From the NCBI GenBank assembly GCA_030527235.1, contig JAUNBL010000013.1, forward strand, positions 1 through 42,661: a stretch of DNA of 42,661 bases. The letters are read 5' to 3'. This DNA comes from Clostridia bacterium (GTDB lineage: Bacteria; Bacillota; Clostridia; UMGS1883). Under the pieces are notes generated by a model. That model was not told the origin of the DNA. It did not search any database and saw nothing but the letters and a program-made list of their open reading frames with translations. Both the position numbers and the translations under genes were made by a program. Shown here piece by piece: positions 15,758-24,895 of this stretch (position 1 is its first letter; every line of letters begins with the position of its first letter).

Positions 15758-18730
15758 ATGAAAATGGGAAAAGGGAAGCTTGCCAAGAAGTTTCTTGCTG
15801 CGTGCTTGGGGCTTGTTTTTGTGGTGTCCTCGTTTTCGCTCGGAGCAATGGGTGACAGCGGGCAGACGCTGAAGGAGAAGTTTTCCGACAATCTTGCGGA
15901 GGCAGGCACTGTCGCCAGCACCGACCGCTACTATTTCTATGTAAAACAGGAGTACGACGCAAACGGTTATAAGAGCGTTGAAGACGCCAACATTGTGATA
16001 GATGTAATGGCGCCAACGCAGCAAGTGGCGGCGGGCGAAGTGTTTTCGCTCTCTGGAGTTTCGCAGGATACGGCTCGCGTTGACACCGGTCTTGACTTTA
16101 TGGGAGAGGGAACGCTTTTGTGGCCCGATGATGTAGAGTCATACTCATGGAGCGTGAATGTGCCGGAGGAAGGGCTTTATGAGATACAGATAGAATATCT
16201 GCCGCTTGACGGCAAAGGGACCACAATTCAGCGGTCTGTTGCCATTGACGGAGTTGTGCCTTATACTGAGGCATATAATATTCCCTTTGTACGGCAGTGG
16301 GAAGACTACGGCGAAATCCGCTATGACAACATGGGCGATGAAATTCGCCAGAAGAAGCGCGAGGTACGTCAATGGTCAACCATTTCTGTTTGTGATAACG
16401 ACGGATATTATTCCGAGCCGATGCTGTTCTATTTTACAGCGGGAAGCCACACGATAACAATGGGCTATGTTGACGAACCCATGGCGATAAGGAGTATGGC
16501 TCTTGTTTCCCCAAAAAAATACAAGAGCTATGCGGAAGTGGCGCAAGAATATTCAGAAAAAGGCTACAAAGCGGCGGAGGCGGAAGTGATAAAATTCCAG
16601 GCAGAAGAGACGCTTCGGAAATCAGACCAGATTCTTCACCGCACGTATGATTCAGACCCTCTGTGCGAGCCCGACCCGAAGAATGCCGAGCTGTTGAACA
16701 CTATTGGAGGAAGCAACTGGCGTTATGGCAATCAGGAGATAACATGGCAGTTTGAAGTTCCCCAGGACGGATTGTATCAGATAGGCATGCGCGTGGGTCA
16801 GTGGTGGAACGACGGTTTGCCGAGTTATCGCATGATAAAGATAGACGGTGAAGTGCCTTTTGAAGAACTGTTGAATTACGGATTTGATTACGTGCAGGAT
16901 TGGCAGTTTGTCACGCTTGGTGAATCCGAGAGTGACGGGGCGTATCTTTTCTATCTGACAGAAGGCGAGCATACTATAAATATGCGCGCTGTTATGGGTC
17001 CGCTTACGAGCATCGCGCAGGAGGTAATGACCTGCACGCTTAAAATTTCGGAGATATACCGTAAAATCATAATGATAACCGGAACCAACCCCGATGTTAA
17101 CTATGAGTACGATTTGGATAAAACAATACCCAACATACTCGAAGATTTTACTTATCTGGCAGACAAGCTTGAGGAGCTTAGCGGCATACTTACCGGTATA
17201 TCAGTCAAAAAACCGTCTATGGCAAATAACTTTGACACAATAATTGTCCAGCTCAGGGATATGGTCAAAAGACCCGATACAATTGCGAGAAAGATTGATG
17301 AAATATATAATGCGCAAACGTCGCTCGGTAATTACATAACCACACTTAAGACGCAGTATCTGCAGCTTGACTATTTTACAGTGTCGCCTCCGGAGACTCC
17401 GGAACCGCGCCATACGGCCGGATTTTTCAAGAAGGCGGAGTATACATGGATAAACTTTTTGCGTTCGTTTACGAAGGACTATGATACTGTGGGTAATGTA
17501 TACGACCCTGATGCGAACAAGACTATTGACCTTTGGGTCAGCCGCGGAACAGACTGGGCGGAAATTATTAAACAGCTTGCGGACGATGAGTTTACGCCTG
17601 AGAGCGGTATACAAGTTAACATGAACATCATGCCGTCCGGCCAGCTAAGCGCCGGCGCTGTTAACGCTCTTATGCTCGCGATAAATTCAGGTCGTGCGCC
17701 TGACGTGGCAAGCGGTGTGGATGCGACCAGTCCGGTTGAATACGCTATTCGCGGCGCTGCGGCGGACCTCAGCATGTTTGAAGGATACGATGAGGTAGTG
17801 GCGCGGTTTTACCCGACAATAATGACGCCGTATACATATCGCGGCGGGGTTTACGCCCTTCCGGAGCAGATGGACTTTCAGGTGCTTATTTATCGCAAGG
17901 ACATATTGGCGGAACATGGGATTAGAATTCCGGATACTTGGCAGGATCTTTATGAAAAAGTACTTCCCGTGCTGAATCAGAACGGTTTGGAGTTTATGCC
18001 CTCCGGATTTCCGCTGTTCCTTTATCAGAACGGCGGGGCATACTATAACGCGGACGGCACAATGAGCGGTCTGGACACGCCGGAGGCTTATACGGCATTT
18101 AAGGAGTGGACGGAGCAGTACACAAGCTACGGAATGCCGATAGAGGCGAATTTCTTTAACCGCTTCCGCAATGGTGAAATGCCCATGGGAATAATAGGCT
18201 ATGCCGATTATATCAAGGTCACGACAGCGGCGCCGGAGCTTTTTGGAAGATGGGACATATCTGTTGTGCCGGGTCATGTAATGGAGAGCGGAGAGGTTGA
18301 CAGAAGTGTTGGAACGCTTGCGGGTGCGTCTATCATGATACTTGAGGACAGCGATATGAAGGAAGAAAGCTGGGAGTTTGTAAAATGGTGGACGAGTGCA
18401 TCCGTGCAGGAGGAGTTTGGCCGCGAGGTAGAGGCGATGCTCGGTGTAGAGGCAAGATGGAACAGCGCCAATGTTGAGGCATTTGAAAACTCTTCTTGGG
18501 ATGCGGACCATAAAGATGTGATTCTTCGCCAGCTGATGTGGGCAAAGGAACAGCCCGTTGTTTTGGGCGGATATTACACGAGCCGTCACATAACTAATGC
18601 TTGGACACGTGTTGTTACAGGCAACACAATTCCGCGTGATTCGCTGGAACAGGCGGTTAAGGACATAAATAAGGAACTGCGCAACAAACAAGAGGAATAC
18701 GGAGCGGTTTCAGATGAGGGGGATGAATGA
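15758..18730 (+). CDS. CBM-like domains fused to an extracellular solute-binding protein
   Basis: A 990-residue exported protein. After a signal peptide (about 1-30) come two similar beta-sandwich modules, about 40-230 and 270-430. Both contain a W-x-(F/V)-x-V-P-x-(E/D)-G-L-Y-x-I core (YSWSVNVPEEGLYEIQI; WQFEVPQDGLYQIGM) and a ftaGsHtI-like strand, as in CBM6/35-like or DUF-type carbohydrate-binding domains. A helical section (about 430-550) leads to a family 1 solute-binding domain (about 585-960) with GRAPDVASG, YALPEQMDFQVLIYRKD and NGEMPMGI. No lipobox cysteine follows the signal peptide, unlike the two binding proteins upstream. ATG 15758 has AGGGGAAAGG upstream; the longer frame would begin inside the terminator. 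The stop overlaps the permease start (ATGA). Confidence 0.85.
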   Translation: MKMGKGKLAKKFLAACLGLVFVVSSFSLGAMGDSGQTLKEKFSDNLAEAGTVASTDRYYFYVKQEYDANGYKSVEDANIVIDVMAPTQQVAAGEVFSLSGVSQDTARVDTGLDFMGEGTLLWPDDVESYSWSVNVPEEGLYEIQIEYLPLDGKGTTIQRSVAIDGVVPYTEAYNIPFVRQWEDYGEIRYDNMGDEIRQKKREVRQWSTISVCDNDGYYSEPMLFYFTAGSHTITMGYVDEPMAIRSMALVSPKKYKSYAEVAQEYSEKGYKAAEAEVIKFQAEETLRKSDQILHRTYDSDPLCEPDPKNAELLNTIGGSNWRYGNQEITWQFEVPQDGLYQIGMRVGQWWNDGLPSYRMIKIDGEVPFEELLNYGFDYVQDWQFVTLGESESDGAYLFYLTEGEHTINMRAVMGPLTSIAQEVMTCTLKISEIYRKIIMITGTNPDVNYEYDLDKTIPNILEDFTYLADKLEELSGILTGISVKKPSMANNFDTIIVQLRDMVKRPDTIARKIDEIYNAQTSLGNYITTLKTQYLQLDYFTVSPPETPEPRHTAGFFKKAEYTWINFLRSFTKDYDTVGNVYDPDANKTIDLWVSRGTDWAEIIKQLADDEFTPESGIQVNMNIMPSGQLSAGAVNALMLAINSGRAPDVASGVDATSPVEYAIRGAAADLSMFEGYDEVVARFYPTIMTPYTYRGGVYALPEQMDFQVLIYRKDILAEHGIRIPDTWQDLYEKVLPVLNQNGLEFMPSGFPLFLYQNGGAYYNADGTMSGLDTPEAYTAFKEWTEQYTSYGMPIEANFFNRFRNGEMPMGIIGYADYIKVTTAAPELFGRWDISVVPGHVMESGEVDRSVGTLAGASIMILEDSDMKEESWEFVKWWTSASVQEEFGREVEAMLGVEARWNSANVEAFENSSWDADHKDVILRQLMWAKEQPVVLGGYYTSRHITNAWTRVVTGNTIPRDSLEQAVKDINKELRNKQEEYGAVSDEGDE

Positions 18731-19632
18731 TGACAAACAAACAGTCTAAACTCAGCGCTTGGTTTTCAAATTACGGCGTGGGGTATTTGTTCCTGGCTCC
18801 GTTCCTGATACTGCTGTTCATATTTACGATTTATCCGATTTTTCAGGCGATGGGGCTGAGCTTTACATACTATAACATGCTTGAACCGGCGGAATTTATC
18901 GGTTTCAGCAATTACCGCTCGCTTATTTTGGACGATGATATTTTCCTGTTGGCGATTCAGAACACCCTTACGTTCGCGTGTATAGTAGGTCCAATCGGAT
19001 TCTTTGCATCGTTCTTCTTCGCATGGATTATAAACCAGCTCAAGTTCAACAATTTATTCTCGCTGGCTTTCTATGCGCCGTCAATGTGCAGCGGTATTGC
19101 AATGAGCCAGGTTTGGCTCTGGTTCTTCGCATCGGACAGATACGGTCTCATAAACAACACACTTATGAATATAGGATTGATTACAGAGCCGTTGACATGG
19201 AATAAATCGGCAACGCTTATACTGCCGGTTGTAATGATTATTTCAGTATGGATGAGCATGGGTACGGGCTTCCTTGTGTTCCTTGCCGGTTTGCAGGACG
19301 TGCCGCGTGACTTGTATGAGGCAGCTGCGATAGACGGGATAAGCCACAAAACTCAGGAACTCTTTTATATTACGATACCTATGATGAAGCCGCAGCTGCT
19401 CTTTGGTGCAATCAACTCAATAACTTCGTCGTTCGGAGTGTTTGACGTTGCGGTAAGTGTGGCAGGAATGCCCTCGCCAAACTACGCGGCGCACACCATT
19501 GTGGCGCATCTGTATGACCACGCGTTTATACGTTTTGAGATGGGTTACGCTTCGGCGGTCGCTATGGTACTGTTTATCATCACATTTGCGCTGGGGCGCA
19601 TCTGTATGAGAATATTCAGAGAAAAGAATTGA
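18727..19632 (+). CDS. Carbohydrate ABC transporter permease, MalF/UgpA-like (pair 1)
   Basis: A 301-residue integral membrane protein with six predicted segments, the first at about 20-45 (YLFLAPFLILLFIFTIYPIF). The cytoplasmic EAA loop that docks the ATPase is EAAAIDGISHKTQELFYITIPMMKP. It starts within the stop codon of the CBM-binding-protein fusion, so the two are coupled and presumably form one importer with the next gene. No ATPase gene is nearby. Confidence 0.92.
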   Translation: MMTNKQSKLSAWFSNYGVGYLFLAPFLILLFIFTIYPIFQAMGLSFTYYNMLEPAEFIGFSNYRSLILDDDIFLLAIQNTLTFACIVGPIGFFASFFFAWIINQLKFNNLFSLAFYAPSMCSGIAMSQVWLWFFASDRYGLINNTLMNIGLITEPLTWNKSATLILPVVMIISVWMSMGTGFLVFLAGLQDVPRDLYEAAAIDGISHKTQELFYITIPMMKPQLLFGAINSITSSFGVFDVAVSVAGMPSPNYAAHTIVAHLYDHAFIRFEMGYASAVAMVLFIITFALGRICMRIFREKN

Positions 19633-19648
19633 GAAAGGAGGATAAAAA

Positions 19649-20557
19649 ATGACTTCGGAAGCAGTAAATAAGAAACCTAAGGTCAAAGCTATAAAAAAGC
19701 AAAAGCCAAAAAAGTTTAAGTTTTCTCCGGGTTGGGTCTTTGTATACATAATCATGCTGGGACTTGTGTGCTTTACGGCACTTCCGCTGATTTACCTAAT
19801 CTGCACGGCGTTCAAGCCGTTAGACGAGCTGTTTGCTTATCCTCCGCAGTTCTTTGTGCGCAAGCCTACGCTGAAAAATTTCACGGATTTGCTCACCACG
19901 GTAAGCGGTTCGTCCATACCATTTACAAGATATATCTTTAACAGTCTCTTTACCACAGTGTTTACCGTTGCAGGTACGGTTGTGGTCTCAAGCCTCGGCG
20001 CTTACGGGCTTGTAATACATAATCCTCCGGGCTCCAAGGCGATTTTTGCGGTTGTTGTTGCGGCGCTGATGTTTTCCGCACAGGTTACCTCTATCCCGAC
20101 GTATATGGTAATAAACAACCTCGGACTTATAGACACGTATTGGGCGCTAATAGTGCCAAAGCTTGCGGTGGCATATAACTTCTTCTTGATGAAACAGTTT
20201 ATGGAATCCTTCCCCAGAGACATTTTAGAGGCGGCCCGTATAGACGGGGCAAACGAGTGGACGACTTTTGCTAAAATCGTTATGCCGAACATGAAACCCG
20301 CATGGGCGACATTAGTTGTGTTCTCATTTATTTCCAACTGGAATGACTACATGGGACCGCTCATATACACAACCTCGCAGGTTATGAAAACCTTGCCGAT
20401 TGCGCTTAACACCATAGCCGGCGGTGCGGGTACAATCGCTCGTACGGGCGCGATGGGCGCGGCATCGCTTTTGACCACCATGCCTACAATCATAGTGTTT
20501 ACAGCAATGAAGGCGAAGGTTATGGAAACGATGACACATTCGGGCATCAAGGCGTAA
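19649..20557 (+). CDS. Carbohydrate ABC transporter permease, MalG/UgpE-like (pair 1)
   Basis: A 302-residue permease with a basic cytoplasmic N-terminus (KKPKVKAIKKQKPKKFK) and six membrane segments. The EAA loop is EAARIDGANEWTTFAKIVMP. It has a good ribosome site (GAAAGGAGGA) 10 bases before the ATG and pairs with the preceding permease. Confidence 0.92.
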   Translation: MTSEAVNKKPKVKAIKKQKPKKFKFSPGWVFVYIIMLGLVCFTALPLIYLICTAFKPLDELFAYPPQFFVRKPTLKNFTDLLTTVSGSSIPFTRYIFNSLFTTVFTVAGTVVVSSLGAYGLVIHNPPGSKAIFAVVVAALMFSAQVTSIPTYMVINNLGLIDTYWALIVPKLAVAYNFFLMKQFMESFPRDILEAARIDGANEWTTFAKIVMPNMKPAWATLVVFSFISNWNDYMGPLIYTTSQVMKTLPIALNTIAGGAGTIARTGAMGAASLLTTMPTIIVFTAMKAKVMETMTHSGIKA

Positions 20558-20572
20558 ATTTATCAGGAAAGG

Positions 20573-22015
20573 ATGCGTACGCGCATGAAAAGAATAATGC
20601 ACACCGTCTTGTTTGTGCTCGTGCTTGCCTCAATGTTATGTCCCTCGGCGTTTGCCGAGAACCATGACTATGTTTTGGATACTACAGATTCCACAAAACG
20701 GGTTCCGATTCCGAAAACATATGAGGTTTCCCAGGTTATATACAATTTGGGTAATAACGAGTTCTTGAACCAGGCGGAGGATATATTTATTGATAAAAAC
20801 GATTACATCTATGTGGCGGACACAGGAGCCAACCGCATAGTCATGCTTGAGCCTTCCGGTGTCTTTTACCGTGACTTTAAGGGCGATGGGCAGATTAATT
20901 TCAGCGCGCCGACAGGCGTTTACGTTGATGATGACGGCGATATCTTTGTTGCGGATACGGGAAACAGCCGTGTGTGCCATATGACAAGCGAAGGCGTTTT
21001 TGTGGAGGAGTTTATACGTCCTGTTTCCGAGCTTCTGGACGATACGTTTACATTTACGCCGAACAAGGTTTTTGTAAGCCCCACAGGTTTGCTTTATGTA
21101 ATCAAGGGACAAAACTTTTTGAGTATAGATGCGAACAATGATTTTCAGGGATATGTAGGTCAGACCGAGGTAGGATTTGATTTGCGCCGCTGGCTTGTGC
21201 GCATGTTTGCCACTGCGGAGCAGAAAGCCAAGACTGCGAAGGTGCTGCCCGAGTCATACTCTAATTTCGTGGTGGACTCAAGCGGCATGATATACGCGAC
21301 AACCCTCGGAACAAGTTCGCAGATAAGAAAAATAAACAGCGTAGGAAACAATATATTTCCTACAAAGGTGTACGGCGAACCTGTTGCGGACACTTCTACG
21401 GGACTTACCGGGGCGCCGCTGTTTGTGGATATAGCAGTTGACGAGAACGGTATAGTCAGTGTGCTTGAGCAAAAGGGCGGCAAGGTATATCAATACAATC
21501 AAGAGGGAGAGCTTTTAACTGCGTTTGGAGGCAAGGGCACGTGGAAAGGTGTTTTTGACCTGCCGGTGTCGCTTGCGCAAAACAGCGAGGGTAAGCTCTA
21601 TGTACTCGACAGAACGCTGAATAACATTCAGGTCTTTTCTCCCACAATGTTTGTACAGCTGATTAAACAGGCGGTTACCGACTATTCAAACGGTAAGTAC
21701 GACGAGACTTTGGATACATGGAATCAGGTGTTGAAAATAGACGCAAATTACACTCTTGCCCACCAGGGCATAGGCAAGGTCTATATAAAGGAGATGCAGT
21801 GGGAGGACGCGATGCAGGAGTATCGCCTCGTAGAGGACCGCAGCGGTTATTCCAATGCCTACGGGGAGCATACGCACGACATTTTCCGCGATAATTTCAC
21901 CGTGGTGGTAATAATTCTCGTGCTGTTGATTACGGCAATAATACTTCTTTATACCAGGCTTAAAAAGCTTGCCGACAAAATTCTGGAAGGAGAGATTAAG
22001 AATGAACATGTTTAA
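20573..22015 (+). CDS. NHL-repeat propeller/TPR protein with C-terminal membrane anchor
   Basis: A 480-residue protein, exported and then anchored by a C-terminal helix. A signal peptide (about 1-28, ending SAFAEN) precedes NHL-type repeats: DIFIDKNDYIYVADTGANRI, GVYVDDDGDIFVADTGNSRV, and further ones near 290-360. A TPR-like helical pair (about 365-440; GKYDETLDTWNQVLKID, AHQGIGKVYIKEMQWEDAM) follows, then a membrane helix (about 442-463) and a short charged tail. The propeller would face outside. The start could be ATG 20573 or ATG 20585; the ribosome site AGGAAAGG is very close to the first. Position inside the transporter cassette suggests a scaffold or sensor role, which is inference. 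Confidence 0.8.
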   Translation: MRTRMKRIMHTVLFVLVLASMLCPSAFAENHDYVLDTTDSTKRVPIPKTYEVSQVIYNLGNNEFLNQAEDIFIDKNDYIYVADTGANRIVMLEPSGVFYRDFKGDGQINFSAPTGVYVDDDGDIFVADTGNSRVCHMTSEGVFVEEFIRPVSELLDDTFTFTPNKVFVSPTGLLYVIKGQNFLSIDANNDFQGYVGQTEVGFDLRRWLVRMFATAEQKAKTAKVLPESYSNFVVDSSGMIYATTLGTSSQIRKINSVGNNIFPTKVYGEPVADTSTGLTGAPLFVDIAVDENGIVSVLEQKGGKVYQYNQEGELLTAFGGKGTWKGVFDLPVSLAQNSEGKLYVLDRTLNNIQVFSPTMFVQLIKQAVTDYSNGKYDETLDTWNQVLKIDANYTLAHQGIGKVYIKEMQWEDAMQEYRLVEDRSGYSNAYGEHTHDIFRDNFTVVVIILVLLITAIILLYTRLKKLADKILEGEIKNEHV

Positions 22016-22625
22016 GCGTTCGCTTCTCGTTATCTTTCATCCTTCCGAGGCCTTTATCGCCATAAAAAAAGAGAGAGGCCATACGAATATGCGGCCGCTG
22101 TTTGTAATGCTATTTTTGGCGGTGGCGGTACGTGTTGTGTCGATATTCATAGAGCATTTTCCGCTTGCACAGATACTTCCGCGTGACGCTAATATATGGC
22201 TTGAGATTGTACGTATAGTATTGCCGACGCTGCTTGTCATAGCTTCATGCTATCTGGTTACTACGATTATGGACGGCGGCGCAACAATACGAGAAATGCT
22301 GGTGGCCGGCTCATACTGCCTTTTACCGTACATAATACTCTGTCTGCCTCTAACGCTATTCTCGCATCTTATTGATGCAAACAGCGTGGGATTTTACGGT
22401 ACGCTTCATACCATAGTCTGGATTTGGGTAGGACTTTTGTTTTTCACCAGTGTGCGAGATATGAACGAGTACGATTTTGGGGAAACTGTTCTGATATTGG
22501 TGCTTACGGCGCTTACTGTGGCGATTATTGTGGCGCTGGCATTGATGTTCTTTGCACTGACAAGTCAGATTTTTGATTTCGGTACAACACTGCTGCTTGA
22601 AATACGGCTGCTGTTGTTGGGTTAG
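22002..22625 (+). CDS. Yip1-family integral membrane protein
   Basis: A 207-residue protein with about five membrane segments. The Yip1 signature region is visible: GGATIREMLVAGSYCLLPYI followed by a GFYGTLHTIVWIWVGLLFF stretch. ATG 22002 is chosen because GGAAGGAG lies nine bases upstream and the family N-terminus (FKRSLLVIFHPSEAF) begins there. It overlaps the NHL gene by 14 bases, implying coupling. Molecular function is unknown in bacteria. Association with carbohydrate transporters and DUF5696 proteins is something I recall from other Bacillota and could not check. Confidence 0.82.
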   Translation: MNMFKRSLLVIFHPSEAFIAIKKERGHTNMRPLFVMLFLAVAVRVVSIFIEHFPLAQILPRDANIWLEIVRIVLPTLLVIASCYLVTTIMDGGATIREMLVAGSYCLLPYIILCLPLTLFSHLIDANSVGFYGTLHTIVWIWVGLLFFTSVRDMNEYDFGETVLILVLTALTVAIIVALALMFFALTSQIFDFGTTLLLEIRLLLLG

Positions 22626-22636
22626 GAGGGATAACG

Positions 22637-24895
22637 ATGAAGAGAATTAAAAGCTTTGTACTGTGCGTCGTTATCGCCATGACTGCGGTTCTGTGTGCAT
22701 TTGCGGATGAAACGACGACTACGACGACTACAACGACCACTTCAAGCAGAGTAGTGGCGGCGCAGAGTGTAAGCAATGTGCTTGCAACGCTTAATGTGAC
22801 GGAGGATTTAACAGGCAGGCTGGTCGCGCAGAGTGCGAACATGGATCTTTACCTTGTCATGGTGGGGGAGTACCCCAATATTTTGCTTGTAGACCGCAGG
22901 ACGAACCATGAGTGGATGAGTTGGTGCCCTGAGGGTATGCTTATGGGAAGCATGAACAGGTCTTGGACTAAGAAGGTCAACTCAATGTTCACGCTTAACT
23001 ATGTCAAGTATTCCGAAAAGAAGAGCGTGGCTACCGAGATTTCAGCAGCTGACGGCGAGGTCGTGGTGGAGGACATTGAGAACGGCGTTCGTCTGCGTTA
23101 CGATTTTTCAGACATATCGGTTTCGTTAGCAATGGATATTACGCTTGACGGTGACATTTTGGACGTTAGGTTCCCGTTTTCTGAGATTTCCGAGAGCGAG
23201 GACTACGGCATCACGAGCATAGAAGCGATGACAAATTTTGGCGCCAGCGCCGGAGATATGCCCGGTTACGTATTCTATCCCGATGGTTCGGGTGCGCTTT
23301 TAAGAAATAAGAATTACTCCACAGTAGATAAGGCGAGCAAGTATTCGTGGCAGATATACGGTGTGGATAATTACGATATATCAGTCTATGACGTTATGGA
23401 GCGTACAGACCTTCAGCAGGCGTATCTGCCTGTTTTCGGGATAAAGCAAAACGATAGCGCGTATTTGGCGGTTGTGGGTGAGGGCGCATCGGATTCAATA
23501 CTTAATCTCTACCCCAGCGGCTATATTACCGGACTCAACCGCGTAGGAACGGAATTTGTTTACCGCCGTTTCTATAACACTCCGCGTCAGGACGGAGAGA
23601 TAGTGCTTCGCAGCGAGAAAAACATAATTGAGAGCGACCATGAGATTAAGTACATCTTTATTGCCGACGGTGCGGAAGGATACAGTGCGGACTATAACGG
23701 AATGGCAAACGCTTACCGAGACTATCTTCTGGATAACGGGCAGCTTAACAATGCGCTTGAAGATGAAACCCAGATGCCGTTTGCACTGAACCTGTTTATG
23801 GGCATCAACGCGACGAGTCTGCTTTTTGACGAGTACGTCTCGATGACCACGTTTGACCAGGCTGAGGAAATCTACAACGCGCTGAGTGAGAAGGGAGTTT
23901 CAAACATCCTTCTAAACCTTATTGGCTGGCAAAAGGACGGTTACGGCCGCTATCCCGACAAGAATACGCCCGCCTCACAGCTCGGTGGAGCGGGAGCTTT
24001 GAAGGAACTTGCCAAGACGGTGAATACAAGCGGAGGCAGGCTGCTTCTTAACCTGAATGTTACTGACGCGAATTCTAAGTACGGTGGTTTTTCCACCAGA
24101 CGTGACGTTTTGTATACGAACAGCCAGATGCTTGTCACAGATTCAGACAGTGAAAAGTATATCATAAGCCCAACTGTAGCGTTTGAGAACTTTAAAAATA
24201 ACTACGTAGGCAACATCCTTGACGCAGGGGCTTCGGGAGTGACTTTTGAGCGTATAGGCAAATATCTTTACAACGACTATAACGAAGGTCATCCGATTAC
24301 GAGGGGCGGCTCTGCGGATGTTTGGGCGGAGCTTTTCGAGGAGACTAAGAATACTGTAGGTTCTGTGGCGGTCTCGGAAGCGAATGCGTATACGTTTGCA
24401 TCCGCAGACCACATCTACAATGCGCCGATATCGGATTCAGGCTACTTCATTACCGATGAGCGCGTGCCCTTCTATGAAATGGTAGTGCACGGATACATCC
24501 CGTACTCGACCAAGGCGGCAAATTTGTTCCATGATTCCGAGAAGCAGACGCTTGAGTGGGTAGAGTATGGTTGTGTGCCGTTTTACGAGCTCACGCACGA
24601 GGAGTCAAGCAATTTGAAGGATACTGATTATAACGAGCTCTTCACATCCTTGTGCGACGATTGGATAGAACCTGCCGGCGAAAAGTACGCAGAAATGGCG
24701 CAGCGTCTCGGAAACATTTGGAAGCAGCCCATGGTGCGCCACGATAAAATGGACGAGAGCGTTTTCCGTGTGACGTATGCCTCCGGTGACATGGTTTATG
24801 TAAACTATAACAACTACGCAGTCACAGTGGACGGTGTAGCAGTGGAAGCCATGGACTATGCGGTAGTGATGATGAGAGGGGGCGCAGCGCAGTGA
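22637..24895 (+). CDS. Secreted DUF5696-like protein with glycosidase-like architecture
   Basis: A 752-residue exported protein. The signal peptide ends near CAFADE and is followed at once by ten consecutive threonines (26-35). Residues about 50-370 are beta-rich (FVYRRFYNTPRQ, YPDGSGALL). About 380-690 looks like a beta/alpha barrel, with strands such as FALNLFMGINA, NILLNLIGWQKDGYG, RLLLNLNVTDANSKYG and GVTFERIGKYLYNDYNEG. The C-terminal 60 residues form a small beta domain. This N-sandwich, barrel, C-sandwich order is typical of GH36/GH31/GH101-like enzymes, but no catalytic pair can be assigned. It resembles DUF5696 proteins from memory. AGGAGGG precedes the ATG; the end overlaps the next permease (GTGA). 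Confidence 0.75.
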   Translation: MKRIKSFVLCVVIAMTAVLCAFADETTTTTTTTTTSSRVVAAQSVSNVLATLNVTEDLTGRLVAQSANMDLYLVMVGEYPNILLVDRRTNHEWMSWCPEGMLMGSMNRSWTKKVNSMFTLNYVKYSEKKSVATEISAADGEVVVEDIENGVRLRYDFSDISVSLAMDITLDGDILDVRFPFSEISESEDYGITSIEAMTNFGASAGDMPGYVFYPDGSGALLRNKNYSTVDKASKYSWQIYGVDNYDISVYDVMERTDLQQAYLPVFGIKQNDSAYLAVVGEGASDSILNLYPSGYITGLNRVGTEFVYRRFYNTPRQDGEIVLRSEKNIIESDHEIKYIFIADGAEGYSADYNGMANAYRDYLLDNGQLNNALEDETQMPFALNLFMGINATSLLFDEYVSMTTFDQAEEIYNALSEKGVSNILLNLIGWQKDGYGRYPDKNTPASQLGGAGALKELAKTVNTSGGRLLLNLNVTDANSKYGGFSTRRDVLYTNSQMLVTDSDSEKYIISPTVAFENFKNNYVGNILDAGASGVTFERIGKYLYNDYNEGHPITRGGSADVWAELFEETKNTVGSVAVSEANAYTFASADHIYNAPISDSGYFITDERVPFYEMVVHGYIPYSTKAANLFHDSEKQTLEWVEYGCVPFYELTHEESSNLKDTDYNELFTSLCDDWIEPAGEKYAEMAQRLGNIWKQPMVRHDKMDESVFRVTYASGDMVYVNYNNYAVTVDGVAVEAMDYAVVMMRGGAAQ

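Noticed and set aside
17687-18691. Minus-strand open frame of 334 codons opposite the CBM-binding-protein fusion
   Set aside because: Same reasons: no domain, no ribosome site, opposite the conserved solute-binding domain.
22708-22737. ACG/ACT triplet run as a microsatellite
   Set aside because: The codons vary (ACG, ACT, ACA, ACC), so the threonine tract is kept at the protein level and not as a pure DNA repeat.
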